From Rhizobium leguminosarum bv. trifolii WSM1325 (GTDB lineage: Bacteria; Pseudomonadota; Alphaproteobacteria; Rhizobiales; Rhizobiaceae): DNA of 64,000 nt. Position 1 is the first letter of the stretch. Each line of letters starts with the position of its first letter. The translations under genes and the position numbers were made by a program. The notes beneath the pieces were generated by a model. It searched no databases, was not told the DNA's origin, and saw nothing but the letters and a program-made list of their open reading frames with translations. The stretch is taken from positions 1 to 64,000 of the forward strand of contig CP001626.1 of the NCBI GenBank assembly GCA_000023185.1, given 5' to 3'. Below are positions 9,401-18,024 of the stretch, piece by piece.

Positions 9401-10270
9401 TCAATTCTCCGCGTCGTGGCTTGTCATGACGGTGTAGAACACCCACGAAAGCAGCAGGATGATCAGGAAATAGACCAGCGACATGGCAGCGGCCGGACCG
9501 AGGTCAAACTGTCCGAGGGCGGTCTTGACCAGATCGATCGACAGGAAAGTGGTCGCGTTGCCGGGACCGCCACCAGTGACGACAAAAGGCTCGGTGTAGA
9601 TCATGAAACTATCCATGAAACGCAGCAGCACGGCGATCAGAAGAACGCGCTTCATCTTTGGCAGCTGGATATAGCGGAACACGGCCCAACGAGACGCACC
9701 GTCGATCTTGGCTGCCTGATAGAAAGCATCCGGAATGGAAACGAGGCCTGCATAGCAAAGCAAGACGACCAGGCTCGTCCAGTGCCAGACATCCATGATG
9801 ATGATCGTCACCCAGGCGTCGAACGGATCCTGCACATAGTTGTAATCGATGCCGATGGCATTGATGTAATAGCCAAACAAACCAATGTCGTTGCGGCCGA
9901 ACACCTGCCAGATCGTGCCGACAACGTTCCACGGGATCAGCAGTGGTAGCGCCATCAGAACCAGGCACACCGGCACGCCGATGCCCGATTTCGGCATGTT
10001 GAGCGCAATGAAGATACCGAGCGGGATCTCAAGAGCGAGAATGATCAACGAAAAAATCAGGTTTCGCTGTAGGGCGGCCCAGAATCGGTCGGAATGCAGG
10101 ATTTCCGTAAACCAGTCAGTTCCGTTCCAGAAGAACTGGTTGTTTCCGAAAGTGTCCTGAACGGAATAGTTCACAACCGTCATCAAGGGAATGACGGCCG
10201 AGAATGCCACCAGCACAAGGACCGGCAAGACCAGAAACCACGCTTTGTTGTTCCAGGTTTTTTCCATCAT
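9401..10270 (-). CDS. glpP: Glycerol ABC transporter permease
   Basis: GlpP is the MalF-like partner permease (289 residues, six predicted helices). The ATG at 10270 is preferred because it overlaps the glpT stop as TGATG; the longer reading from 10294 is within glpT. The EAA loop is visible as DAFYQAAKIDGASRWAVFRYIQLP near residue 185. With GlpQ it forms the translocation pore. Confidence 0.92.
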   Translation of the reverse strand: MMEKTWNNKAWFLVLPVLVLVAFSAVIPLMTVVNYSVQDTFGNNQFFWNGTDWFTEILHSDRFWAALQRNLIFSLIILALEIPLGIFIALNMPKSGIGVPVCLVLMALPLLIPWNVVGTIWQVFGRNDIGLFGYYINAIGIDYNYVQDPFDAWVTIIIMDVWHWTSLVVLLCYAGLVSIPDAFYQAAKIDGASRWAVFRYIQLPKMKRVLLIAVLLRFMDSFMIYTEPFVVTGGGPGNATTFLSIDLVKTALGQFDLGPAAAMSLVYFLIILLLSWVFYTVMTSHDAEN

Positions 10271-11340
10271 CAAGCCTCCGGTCCGGCGCGCCAAGAGTCG
10301 GCATAGATACTGATACCCGATGGCTCGAAGGTCACCCGCGGATCAGCCGGAATGTCCTCGTCCTCAGGGACGACTATCGCGATCGGCTGGCCGGCAAACT
10401 GCGCGCGGACGATCTTCTGCCGGCCGATATCTTCCACCTTGCTGACGGTCACAGGCATGCCCTCGCGGCCGACCCGAACAAACTCGGGCCGGATTCCAAG
10501 CTCTACCTTGGCCGCTGCCGAAATCTTTGGCGCATAGTCGAGCGTCAGCGCATGCTCGCCGACCCGAACCGTGCGGCCTTCCACCTTGGCTGGCATGAAG
10601 TTCATGCCCGGAGAACCGATGAAGTAGCCGACGAAGGTATGACTCGGACGCTCGAAGAGCTCGGCCGGCGTGCCGATCTGCACGATCTCGCCATCGTACA
10701 TCACCACGACTTTGTCGGCGAAGGTCAGCGCCTCCGTCTGGTCATGCGTGACATAGACCATTGTAAAACCGAACTGCTTATGCAGCCGCTTCAGCTGCGA
10801 TCGCAGCACCCATTTCATATGCGGATCGATAACAGTGAGCGGCTCGTCAAAGAGAATCGCGTTCACATCCGAGCGCACCAGGCCGCGGCCGAGCGAAATC
10901 TTCTGCTTTTGGTCCGCCGTCAAACCGCGCGCGCGACGCTTGGCCCAATCTGCAAGATCAATCATCTCCAATATTTCGCGGACACGACGATCAACATCAG
11001 GCTCCGCGACTCCGCGGTTGCGCAAGGGGAAGGCCAGATTGTCATAGACGGTCATCGTGTCGTAGATGACCGGAAACTGGAATACCTGCGCAATATTTCG
11101 CTGCTGCGTCGGCAGGTTCGTAACATCCTGTCCGTCGAAGAGAATTCGTCCTTCGGAGGGCTGAATAAGGCCGGAAATGATATTGAGCAGCGAGGTCTTT
11201 CCGCAGCCTGAAGGTCCGAGCAGCGCATAGGCACCGCCATCGTTCCACTCGTGGTGCACTTCCTTGAGAGCGTAGTCCTTCTCGCTCTTCGGGTTCGGCC
11301 CATAGGCATGTCGAATATGATCGAGGGTGATACGTGCCAT
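10270..11340 (-). CDS. glpT: Glycerol ABC transporter ATPase with degenerate signature motif
   Basis: GlpT is one of two single-domain ATPases that energise glycerol import (356 residues, MalK-like with a C-terminal TOBE-type region). Walker A GPSGCGKTS is at residues 42-50, the Q-loop glutamine near 88, Walker B AILFDEP near 161-167 and the H-loop histidine (VTHD) at 199. The ABC signature, normally LSGGQ, reads LTADQ at 140-144. Its partner GlpS has an intact LSGGQ but no H-loop histidine, so the pair should form one competent and one degenerate ATP site. It lies 9 bp after glpS. Confidence 0.93.
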   Translation of the reverse strand: MARITLDHIRHAYGPNPKSEKDYALKEVHHEWNDGGAYALLGPSGCGKTSLLNIISGLIQPSEGRILFDGQDVTNLPTQQRNIAQVFQFPVIYDTMTVYDNLAFPLRNRGVAEPDVDRRVREILEMIDLADWAKRRARGLTADQKQKISLGRGLVRSDVNAILFDEPLTVIDPHMKWVLRSQLKRLHKQFGFTMVYVTHDQTEALTFADKVVVMYDGEIVQIGTPAELFERPSHTFVGYFIGSPGMNFMPAKVEGRTVRVGEHALTLDYAPKISAAAKVELGIRPEFVRVGREGMPVTVSKVEDIGRQKIVRAQFAGQPIAIVVPEDEDIPADPRVTFEPSGISIYADSWRAGPEA

Positions 11341-11349
11341 GATCTTCTC

Positions 11350-12429
11350 CTAGCCCCTCTGCCTGGCAGCGGTGATCGCCTGGCCGTCCGCGCCGAACGC
11401 CATCAGGTGGCGCGTATCGATGAAAACGGAGAGATCCGTGTCCGGGTCGACATTGAGGATGCCGTGCGCAAGCATCACCCAGCGGGTGTCGGCAAATTGC
11501 AGATGCACGAAACTCTCCGACCCGGTGATCTCCGAAATCTGTGTCCGTGCTGTCAGCCGCGCCGAATCAGCCGTCTGGGCGGTTGGTGCAAGATGATGGG
11601 GGTGAAACGCGATCGTTGCCGGCCCGTCTGGCACGTTCTGAAGATGCCGCGGCACGGCAAAAATCACAGCGCCGTCGCGCAGGAAATTGCCTGCCGATTT
11701 GATTAGATCAATGAAATTCAGCGGCGGATCGGCAAAGGTTTTCGCCGTCGTCAGATCGAGCGGATTGCGATAGACCTCGACCGTCGGGCCAAACTGGGTG
11801 ATCCGGCCCTCGCTGAGCGTTGCCGTATTGCCGCCCAGCAACAAGGCTTCGGAGGGTTCCGTCGTGGCATAAACGAAGATCGCGCCGGACTGGGCGAAAA
11901 TGCGCGGCAATTCCTGCCGCAATTCCTCGCGCAGCTTGTAGTCGAGGTTGGCAAGCGGCTCGTCCATCAAAACAAGGCTCGCATTCTTCACGAGTGCACG
12001 GGCAAGCGCCGTGCGCTGCTGCTGGCCGCCCGAGAGGTTGAGCGGCGTGCGATCGAGATAAGGCCCGAGTTTCAGAAGTTCGGCAGCCTTGCGTACCTCC
12101 AGATCGATGATCTTGGCATCCTTGCCGGCAATCCGCAGCGGCGAGGCAATATTCTCGTAGACCGTCAATGCCGGATAATTGATGAACTGTTGGTAGACCA
12201 TGGCGACGTTGCGCTTCTGCACCGGCATGCCGGTGACGTCAGTGCCGTCGAAATGGATGGAGCCGCCTGTGGGACGGTCAAGCCCCGCCATCAGCCGCAT
12301 CAGAGAGGTCTTACCCGCGAGCGTCGGCCCGAGCAGGACGTTCAGCGTGCCTCGCTCGAGAACCAGATCAGTCGGATAGATATGATAGTCCGCGCCCACC
12401 ATCTTGGCAGCGTTTCGCAGTTCCAGCAT
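11350..12429 (-). CDS. glpS: Glycerol ABC transporter ATPase lacking the H-loop histidine
   Basis: GlpS is the second ATPase of the glycerol importer (359 residues). The start at 12429 gives an N-terminus (MLELRNAAKM) that aligns with ABC domains; 12453 and 12468 are in-frame alternatives, and an upstream reading to 12591 would run into glpD. Walker A GPTLAGKTS is at 34-42, the Q-loop near 80, signature LSGGQ at 132-136 and Walker B LVLMDEP near 152-158. The switch histidine is replaced: ATTEP occurs at 188-192 where other ABC proteins have VTHD. A C-terminal regulatory/TOBE region follows. The gap to glpD is 41 bp. Confidence 0.92.
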   Translation of the reverse strand: MLELRNAAKMVGADYHIYPTDLVLERGTLNVLLGPTLAGKTSLMRLMAGLDRPTGGSIHFDGTDVTGMPVQKRNVAMVYQQFINYPALTVYENIASPLRIAGKDAKIIDLEVRKAAELLKLGPYLDRTPLNLSGGQQQRTALARALVKNASLVLMDEPLANLDYKLREELRQELPRIFAQSGAIFVYATTEPSEALLLGGNTATLSEGRITQFGPTVEVYRNPLDLTTAKTFADPPLNFIDLIKSAGNFLRDGAVIFAVPRHLQNVPDGPATIAFHPHHLAPTAQTADSARLTARTQISEITGSESFVHLQFADTRWVMLAHGILNVDPDTDLSVFIDTRHLMAFGADGQAITAARQRG

Positions 12430-12470
12430 TCCGATTCCCGTGCCTCCACGCATCGGGGACCACATGGCTC

Positions 12471-13985
12471 CTACCCGGCCATCGCCGGCATGGCAGCCAT
12501 GTACTCCTCCAGTGACTGGGCCTGCTCCTTCGAAAGGCGCAGACCATCCTTTGTTCTCCTCCACAGCACGTCTTCGGCGTGCCGGGCCCATTCATGTTCG
12601 ACGAGATAGGTGACCTCTGCCTCGTAGAGATCGCCGCCGAACAGCCGTCCGAGATCGTCGATGCCGCTGGCATCGCCAAGCAGCGCCTCGGCCCTGGTGC
12701 CATAGCGGCGCACCAGCCGGCGGGCATGCCGATCGGCGAGGAACGAATAACGCCGCTTCAGCTTGGCGACCTCCGCCTCGTAACCCTTGACCGCGAAATC
12801 GCCGCCCGGCAGATGGCTTTTGGCCGTCCACGGGGCGCCTTTGGCGCCGATCGCAGCGCCGATCTTCTCCAGCGCATGTTCGGAAAGCCGGCGATAGGTG
12901 GTGAGCTTGCCGCCGAAGACGTTGAGCAGTGGCGCCGCGGCACCTTCGCCTTCCAGCTTCAGCACATAGTCGCGCGTCGCCTCCTGCGCCTTCGAGGCGC
13001 CGTCATCATAAAGTGGCCTGACCGCAGAATAGGTCCAGACGATATCCTCCGGCCTGACCGGCTCCTTGAAATATTCCGACGCCGCATTGCAAAGGTAGAC
13101 GGTCTCCTCCTCGGAGATCCGGACATCCCGGGGATCGGCGGTGTAGTCGCGATCCGTGGTGCCGATCAGGGTGAAGTCGCCCTCGTAGGGGATGGCGAAG
13201 ATGATCCGGTTGTCGGGGTTCTGGAAGAAATAGGCTCTCACATCGTCGAACTTCTTCTTCACGACGATATGGCTGCCCTGGACGAGGCGGACATGGTGGG
13301 CTTCGTTCTGGCCGAAGGCGGAACGAATGACATGGTCGACCCAGGGACCGGCGGCATTGACCAGCATCCGAGCCTGATGGCTGTCATTGCGACCGGTGAT
13401 GGTATCGGTGGTCTCGATATGCCATAGGCCATTCTCGCGCTTTGCCGACACCACCTTGGTGCGCGGCATGATCAGCGCCCCCTTGTCGGCGGCATCGCGG
13501 GCGTTCAGCACCACCATGCGGGCATCGTCGACCCAGCCGTCGGAATATTCGAAAGCCTTGGAAAACAGCGCCTTCAGCGGCTTGCCGGCCGGATCGCGGC
13601 GCATGTCGAGAACGGATGTCGGCGGTAGCAGCTTGCGGCCGCCAAGATGGTCGTAGAGGAAGAGGCCGAGCCGGATCAGCCAGGCCGGACGGATGCCGCC
13701 CTTGTGGTAGGGCAATACGAAACGCAGCGGCCAGATGATGTGCGGCGCCATCGCCCAGAGGATCTCGCGCTCCATCAGCGATTCCCGCACCAGGCGGAAT
13801 TCATAATGCTCGAGGTAACGCAGGCCGCCATGGATCAGCTTGGTGGCGCCCGACGAGGTACCCGAGGCGAAATCGTTCATCTCCGCCAGCGCCACCGAAT
13901 AACCGCGCCCGACGGCATCGCGCGCAATGCCGCAGCCGTTGATGCCGCCACCGATGACGAATATGTCGTGAATATTTCGGCCCAA
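12471..13985 (-). CDS. glpD: Glycerol-3-phosphate dehydrogenase (FAD)
   Basis: GlpD oxidises sn-glycerol 3-phosphate to dihydroxyacetone phosphate and passes electrons to quinone at the inner membrane. The N-terminal FAD-binding motif is IFVIGGGINGCGIARDA, followed by TSSGATKLIHGGLRYLE near residue 45, both hallmarks of GlpD. I choose a TTG start at 13985 because GGAGGGGGAA lies directly in front of it; this gives 504 residues (E. coli GlpD has 501). The reading frame stays open to a TTG at 14024 without a Shine-Dalgarno, and no early in-frame ATG exists. Phased TTCGT repeats lie in the promoter (14054-14086). Confidence 0.95.
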   Translation of the reverse strand: MGRNIHDIFVIGGGINGCGIARDAVGRGYSVALAEMNDFASGTSSGATKLIHGGLRYLEHYEFRLVRESLMEREILWAMAPHIIWPLRFVLPYHKGGIRPAWLIRLGLFLYDHLGGRKLLPPTSVLDMRRDPAGKPLKALFSKAFEYSDGWVDDARMVVLNARDAADKGALIMPRTKVVSAKRENGLWHIETTDTITGRNDSHQARMLVNAAGPWVDHVIRSAFGQNEAHHVRLVQGSHIVVKKKFDDVRAYFFQNPDNRIIFAIPYEGDFTLIGTTDRDYTADPRDVRISEEETVYLCNAASEYFKEPVRPEDIVWTYSAVRPLYDDGASKAQEATRDYVLKLEGEGAAAPLLNVFGGKLTTYRRLSEHALEKIGAAIGAKGAPWTAKSHLPGGDFAVKGYEAEVAKLKRRYSFLADRHARRLVRRYGTRAEALLGDASGIDDLGRLFGGDLYEAEVTYLVEHEWARHAEDVLWRRTKDGLRLSKEQAQSLEEYMAAMPAMAG

Positions 13986-14053
13986 TTCCCCCTCCGAGCC
14001 CGCCGTCAATTTCGCATCGCACAAAACTTGCGCAATTGCGAAAGTAACAACAG

Positions 14054-14086
14054 TTAAAACGAAAGGAATACGAATGTCAAACGAAT
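14054..14086 (-). promoter_or_regulatory. Candidate GlpR operator at glpD: three 11-bp phased repeats
   Basis: Three direct repeats with exactly 11-bp spacing are present. Read on the minus strand they are ATTCGTTTGAC (14086-14076), ATTCGTATTCC (14075-14065) and TTTCGTTTTAA (14064-14054). They lie between glpR and glpD where a glp promoter is expected. The TTTCGTTTTA unit recurs in front of glpR. DeoR-family repressors commonly bind short TTTCG-like direct repeats; assignment to GlpR is inference. Confidence 0.6.
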
Positions 14087-14104
14087 GTTTGCGAGGGTCG
14101 TTGT

Positions 14105-14878
14105 CTAGCGAAATCTGCCGTTCGTTTCGATCAGTTTCACATTATTTTCCAGGCAGAGATTGCGGATCGAGGGCACCGGACAGTGATCGGTGATGAAGGT
14201 ATGAACCTGGGAAAGCTGGCCGATCCTGACCGGTGCGGTGCGTTCGAACTTCGTCGAATCGGCAACGAGAATGACATGTCTGGCATTGGCGATGATGGCC
14301 TGGGCGACCTTCACTTCGCGAAAATCATAGTCGAGAAGCGCGCCGTCGATATCGATCGCCGACGCGCCGATCACGGCGTAATCGACCTTGAACTGGCGGA
14401 TGAAATCGACGGCCGCCTCGCCGACGATTCCGCCGTCCGAACCGCGCACGACGCCGCCGGCAATGACGACCTCGATTGCTGGAAAAAGACGTAACCTATT
14501 GGCTACGTTTATATTATTGGTGATCACCATCAGTTCATGATGGTCGGCAAGGGCCTCGCCTACCGCCTCCGTCGTCGTTCCGATATTGATGAAGAGCGAG
14601 GCCCCGCTCGGGATCAGCTCGACCGCGGCAATGCCGATCGCCTGTTTCTCGGAAGCCGCGATCTGGCGGCGCGCTTCGTATTTGACGTTCTCCGTCCCGC
14701 TCGGGAATGTCGCGCCGCCATGGATGCGCGTCAGCACCTGCGCATCGCAGAGATCGTTGAGGTCCTTGCGGATCGTCTGCGGCGTCACCGAAAAGCGGGA
14801 GGCGAGCTCCTCGACCAGCACCCTGCCGCTCGATTTCGCAATCGCCACGATTTCAGTTTGCCGGTCGGTCAAGAACAT
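14105..14878 (-). CDS. glpR: DeoR-family glycerol regulon repressor
   Basis: GlpR is a DeoR-type repressor expected to sense glycerol 3-phosphate. The start at 14878 gives MFLTDRQTEIVAIAKSSGRV, the usual N-terminus of the family; the reading from 14932 adds a basic leader over the candidate operator. The 257-residue protein has a DeoR winged HTH (VEELASRFSVTPQTIRKDLNDL, residues 20-42, then RIHGGA) and a C-terminal sugar-phosphate isomerase-like sensor domain containing NIGTTTEAV and IVGEAAVDFIRQF. It is transcribed in the same direction as glpD with a roughly 120-bp gap containing the repeats. Confidence 0.93.
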   Translation of the reverse strand: MFLTDRQTEIVAIAKSSGRVLVEELASRFSVTPQTIRKDLNDLCDAQVLTRIHGGATFPSGTENVKYEARRQIAASEKQAIGIAAVELIPSGASLFINIGTTTEAVGEALADHHELMVITNNINVANRLRLFPAIEVVIAGGVVRGSDGGIVGEAAVDFIRQFKVDYAVIGASAIDIDGALLDYDFREVKVAQAIIANARHVILVADSTKFERTAPVRIGQLSQVHTFITDHCPVPSIRNLCLENNVKLIETNGRFR

Positions 14879-14888
14879 GAGCACGCGC

Positions 14889-14910
14889 CTTTCGATCTGC
14901 TTTCGTTTTA
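14889..14910 (+). promoter_or_regulatory. Candidate GlpR operator at glpR: two 11-bp phased repeats
   Basis: CTTTCGATCTG (14889-14899) and CTTTCGTTTTA (14900-14910) form a direct repeat at 11-bp spacing just upstream of the glpR start. The second unit matches the glpD-proximal repeat TTTCGTTTTAA. A position immediately before the ATG fits autorepression. Confidence 0.5.
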
Positions 14911-14976
14911 AAGATAGCGAACGGCGGCGCAATGCTTATCTGTTACCAGGCCGCCTTTCGCGGCCTGAATTCGACG

Positions 14977-15882
14977 CTACCGCTTCCGCATCACGTTAAC
15001 GACGAGCACGCCGAGGATTGCCATGACGCCACCGACCGCGCCGAGCGCCGTCGGCGTTTCACCCAGCCAGACAAACCCGATCAGCGTGGCGACCGGCGGA
15101 ACGCCATAGAGGAAATTCGAGGCGCGGGCAGCCGTCAGTCGCTTCAGGGCGATCGCCCAGGTGAGGTAGCCGATCGCGGTCGGGAAGATAACGAGATAGG
15201 CAACGCCCCAGTTCACCTCCGCCGGTGCGGCGGCCAGCGCCTGAATCGTCGCCGGGACGGCTGGAAACAGTGGTACGGAACCGATGAGCAGGATCCAGGC
15301 AGTGACAGCAAGTGCCGGCAACCGTCCGAGCAGCGGCTTCTGCAGCACGCTGGCGATCGCCGAGCAGAGCGCTGCGCCAAGGATGAGGACGGCGTTCGGA
15401 TCGAGCTTGAAGCCGCCGTCGGAGGCGACCGCAATCAGCGCCACGCCGCCGAAGGAAACCGCGGTGCCCGCCCAGCCCCAGCGGCCGAAGCGCTCGCCGA
15501 GCGCGAATGTGGCGATGAGGGCGGTGAAGACGGGCATGGTGTTGATGATGAAGCTCGCCGGTCCTGCCGCAACGGTCTGCTCGCCGGTGTTCAGCAGAAC
15601 CGCATAGGCGGCGATGAAGAGCACGGCGGCAACGGAGAGGCGGAAAAAATCGCGTTTTTCCGGCATCGGCCGATAGATGACGAGATAGACGAGGGCGATG
15701 GCGCCGGCTGCCACATAACGCGCCGTCGCCAGTTCGATCGGCGTCAGTGGTCCAAGACAGATGCGGATCACCGCGAAGGAGGAAGCCCAGGAGAGGATGG
15801 TGACCACGATCGCCGCAAAGGCCACCAGATCGAACCCGCCTTCCTGTTTCGTCGAAACCGGTGCGCTTGCCGCCATGCTCAT
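14977..15882 (-). CDS. EamA/DMT-family transporter
   Basis: This inner-membrane exporter-type protein of the drug/metabolite transporter superfamily has two EamA repeats and about ten hydrophobic helices. The ATG at 15882 is chosen for its strong GGAGGTGA five bases upstream, giving 301 residues; the frame extends to 15942. Features include ILSWASSFAVIR in the first helix pair and the C-terminal half starting near LDPNAVLILGAALCSAIASV. It is divergent from a LysR gene 78 bp away, a common arrangement in which the regulator controls the exporter. The substrate is unknown. Confidence 0.88.
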   Translation of the reverse strand: MSMAASAPVSTKQEGGFDLVAFAAIVVTILSWASSFAVIRICLGPLTPIELATARYVAAGAIALVYLVIYRPMPEKRDFFRLSVAAVLFIAAYAVLLNTGEQTVAAGPASFIINTMPVFTALIATFALGERFGRWGWAGTAVSFGGVALIAVASDGGFKLDPNAVLILGAALCSAIASVLQKPLLGRLPALAVTAWILLIGSVPLFPAVPATIQALAAAPAEVNWGVAYLVIFPTAIGYLTWAIALKRLTAARASNFLYGVPPVATLIGFVWLGETPTALGAVGGVMAILGVLVVNVMRKR

Positions 15883-15960
15883 TTTCACCTCCATATGTTC
15901 CTGCGACAGTGAGTAGCCCTTCGATGCGTGCTTGAAAAGCATCGCAATCGATGATCAAAT

Positions 15961-16896
15961 GTGCGTATGGTTCACAGCTCGCCAGTGCTTCCGCCGCTCG
16001 ATACGCTCGAGACCTTTGCCCGCGCCGCCCGGCTCGGATCGTTTTCCGCCGCCGCTGAGGAAAGCGGCATCACCCACGGCGCGGTGTCGCGGCAGGTCTC
16101 GCGCCTGGAGCGCTGGATGGGCGTGCGCCTGTTTGCGCGCGAAGCCCGGGGCGTGCGCCTGACGCCGGAAGGCATGCGGTTTTTCGCGCGGGCGGAAGAA
16201 GCACTTACGCTGCTCGGCAATAGCGGCGAACGCTGGCTGCCTCGCCGCAACAAGGCGGTGGTGCGCCTTTCGGTGACGCCCTCTGTCGCCTCTCTATGGC
16301 TGTTTCAACGCCTGCCGAAGCTCGAAGGAAACGAGCTGCATGTCGAGCTGACGCTCGAACACCGGCTGGCGGATTTCGGCGAAGGCACGGATCTTGCCAT
16401 TCGCTGCGGCAAGGGACCGTGGGCCGGCGTGCGCGCCCTGCCGCTCTGGCAGGAGAAATCGTTTCCGATCGCCGCCCCGGCGCTGGCGGACCGGCTCGGG
16501 CAGCGCTCCGATGCCTTGGCGCTGCTCGATCTGCCGATCCTTCACGATTCGAATATTGAAGGCTGGCGGCGCTGGCTCTCTCGTGAGGGCGTCGACTATA
16601 TACCGCGCGGCCACGATCGGCGCTTCGAGGATTACAATCTGGTGATCGATGCCTGCGCGCAGGGCCTCGGGATCGCGCTCGCGCGGCCGCCGCTGTCGGA
16701 TGCCGCGCTGGCCACCGGGCGCGTTGTCGCCGTATCCGAGCGGACGCTCGATTACCATGTGGCCTTTCACCTGATTAGACCGGACGAGGCCCTTAGAAGC
16801 CCGGCCATCGAATTCGCCAGCCGCTTCCTGCGCGAGGCCGGCCATGACGAGGCGACGATCGCTACTTTTATCGCACCCGGCCGAGCCAAAGCGTAG
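15961..16896 (+). CDS. LysR-family transcriptional regulator (GcvA-like)
   Basis: The 311-residue LysR protein has an N-terminal winged HTH (LETFARAARLGSFSAAAEE, ITHGAVSRQVSRLE, LFAREARGVRLTPEG, residues 15-75) and a substrate-binding-like effector domain with the GcvA subgroup feature LADFGEGTDLAIRCGKG near 138. The start is GTG at 15961 or ATG at 15967; neither has a clear Shine-Dalgarno. It is divergently oriented from the EamA transporter and probably regulates it. Confidence 0.88.
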   Translation: MRMVHSSPVLPPLDTLETFARAARLGSFSAAAEESGITHGAVSRQVSRLERWMGVRLFAREARGVRLTPEGMRFFARAEEALTLLGNSGERWLPRRNKAVVRLSVTPSVASLWLFQRLPKLEGNELHVELTLEHRLADFGEGTDLAIRCGKGPWAGVRALPLWQEKSFPIAAPALADRLGQRSDALALLDLPILHDSNIEGWRRWLSREGVDYIPRGHDRRFEDYNLVIDACAQGLGIALARPPLSDAALATGRVVAVSERTLDYHVAFHLIRPDEALRSPAIEFASRFLREAGHDEATIATFIAPGRAKA

Positions 16897-16934
16897 GCGG
16901 AAAGCTGGGCGGCGGCTCCGGCGATCGCCGGTCG

Positions 16935-17426
16935 CTACTCCGCCGAAAACTTCAGGCGCATTTCCTTCGCCAGTTCGAAACCAGTGGCCCGATAGACGTG
17001 CTCGCCGGCATCCGAGGCATGGATGACAGCGGTCGTGCAGCCGATCGATTTTAGATAGTCGACAGCCTTGTTGGTCAACGCCAGTGCGATGCCGCGCCGG
17101 CGGAAGGCGTCGGCAACATAGACGGACCAGATGTAACCGTGCAGCCGCTGTTCCGGCTGAATAACCTCCGGAAACGGCGATTGGTGCATCTGGCAGGATG
17201 CGGAACCGGCGATATCGCCGTCGACGATGGCAAGGAACGATGTCAGGCGGCGCTCTTCGCGACCGCTTCTGATGAAAGATAAAATCCGCGCCGCCGCATC
17301 AGGCCTGTAATGTTCCGGTGGTGTGCCGTAGCTGTCCCAGATCTTCAGATAGTGCCCAACCAGGATCTCGTCCTCGCCGGGCGTTGCCATTCGAATATTC
17401 ATCATGTCGTGATCCGGCTTGGGCAT
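16935..17426 (-). CDS. GNAT-family N-acetyltransferase
   Basis: This cytosolic acetyl-CoA-dependent acetyltransferase has 163 residues. The central GNAT acetyl-CoA motif is readable as IWSVYVADAFRRRGIALALTNKAVDYLKSIGC (R/Q-x-x-G-x-A type), followed by a terminal YRATGFELAKEMRLKF strand. Starts at 17405 or 17402 are possible; no Shine-Dalgarno decides. The acceptor substrate is unknown. It stands alone, with a strong hairpin separating it from the upstream DUF992 gene. Confidence 0.82.
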   Translation of the reverse strand: MPKPDHDMMNIRMATPGEDEILVGHYLKIWDSYGTPPEHYRPDAAARILSFIRSGREERRLTSFLAIVDGDIAGSASCQMHQSPFPEVIQPEQRLHGYIWSVYVADAFRRRGIALALTNKAVDYLKSIGCTTAVIHASDAGEHVYRATGFELAKEMRLKFSAE

Positions 17427-17457
17427 GCGAGGGTGCTAAATCGCGCCTCAAACGAGA

Positions 17458-17492
17458 TGACGTCCCCTGCCGCGTCGCGGTAGGGGACGTCA
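17458..17492 (-). terminator. Long hairpin after the DUF992 gene
   Basis: The sequence is nearly self-complementary: TGACGTCCCCTGCCGC (17458-17473) pairs with 17477-17492 around a 3-nt loop, with one G-T type mismatch. It begins 10 bp after the DUF992 stop codon and precedes the GNAT gene. The U tract is poor, but position and stem strength support a terminator. Confidence 0.65.
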
Positions 17493-17502
17493 CAAGGCCA
17501 TA

Positions 17503-18024
17503 TCAATTCGCTGGTGTGAGCGTCATCGAAGCGCTGCCGGCCGCAACGTTGAGGCCGAGCTGACCGGTCAGGCTGACCGTCTGCAGATGGATCGAGCCGG
17601 AGCTGCCGCCAACCAGGAGATTGGCTCCGACACCGGCGCCGAGCGTCGCTTCGGCGGTGGCGCCGACATAGAGGCCGGCGAGCGATCCGCGGTGATAGCC
17701 GGCCGTCGGCGCGAACACGGCCCAGATCAGGCGGCTGCGCGTGGTGAAGCCAAGGTCAATGCCAAGCTTTCTCATTTCACCCGTATAACGATCCGAAAGT
17801 TCGTTGCCGACGGTCGACTGGAAGATGCAGTCGGCCTCTTTGGAGGAACCGAGCACGTAACCCGTGCCGCCACCGATATCGCAGGTGAGGTAACCGATCT
17901 TCACGCCATTGCGCAGGTCCGGCTCTTCATATGTCCTGGTGCCGAGATCGGCGGCATTGACCGCCCCAGCGCCGACAACCGTCAACGATACCGCGGCAAA
18001 AGCCGTCGCAAGAATTTTGTTCAT
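17503..18024 (-). CDS. DUF992-family secreted protein
   Basis: This 173-residue exported protein has a Sec signal (MNKILATAFAAVSLTVVGAGAVNA, cleavage near 24). The ATG at 18024 has AAGGAGAG upstream. The mature part contains LTCDIGGGTGYVLGSS, CIFQS and GLYVGATAEATLGAGVGANLLVGG, the glycine-rich pattern of DUF992 proteins common in Rhizobiales. Two cysteines could form a periplasmic disulfide. Function is unknown. It is monocistronic, closed by the hairpin at 17458-17492. Confidence 0.8.
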   Translation of the reverse strand: MNKILATAFAAVSLTVVGAGAVNAADLGTRTYEEPDLRNGVKIGYLTCDIGGGTGYVLGSSKEADCIFQSTVGNELSDRYTGEMRKLGIDLGFTTRSRLIWAVFAPTAGYHRGSLAGLYVGATAEATLGAGVGANLLVGGSSGSIHLQTVSLTGQLGLNVAAGSASMTLTPAN

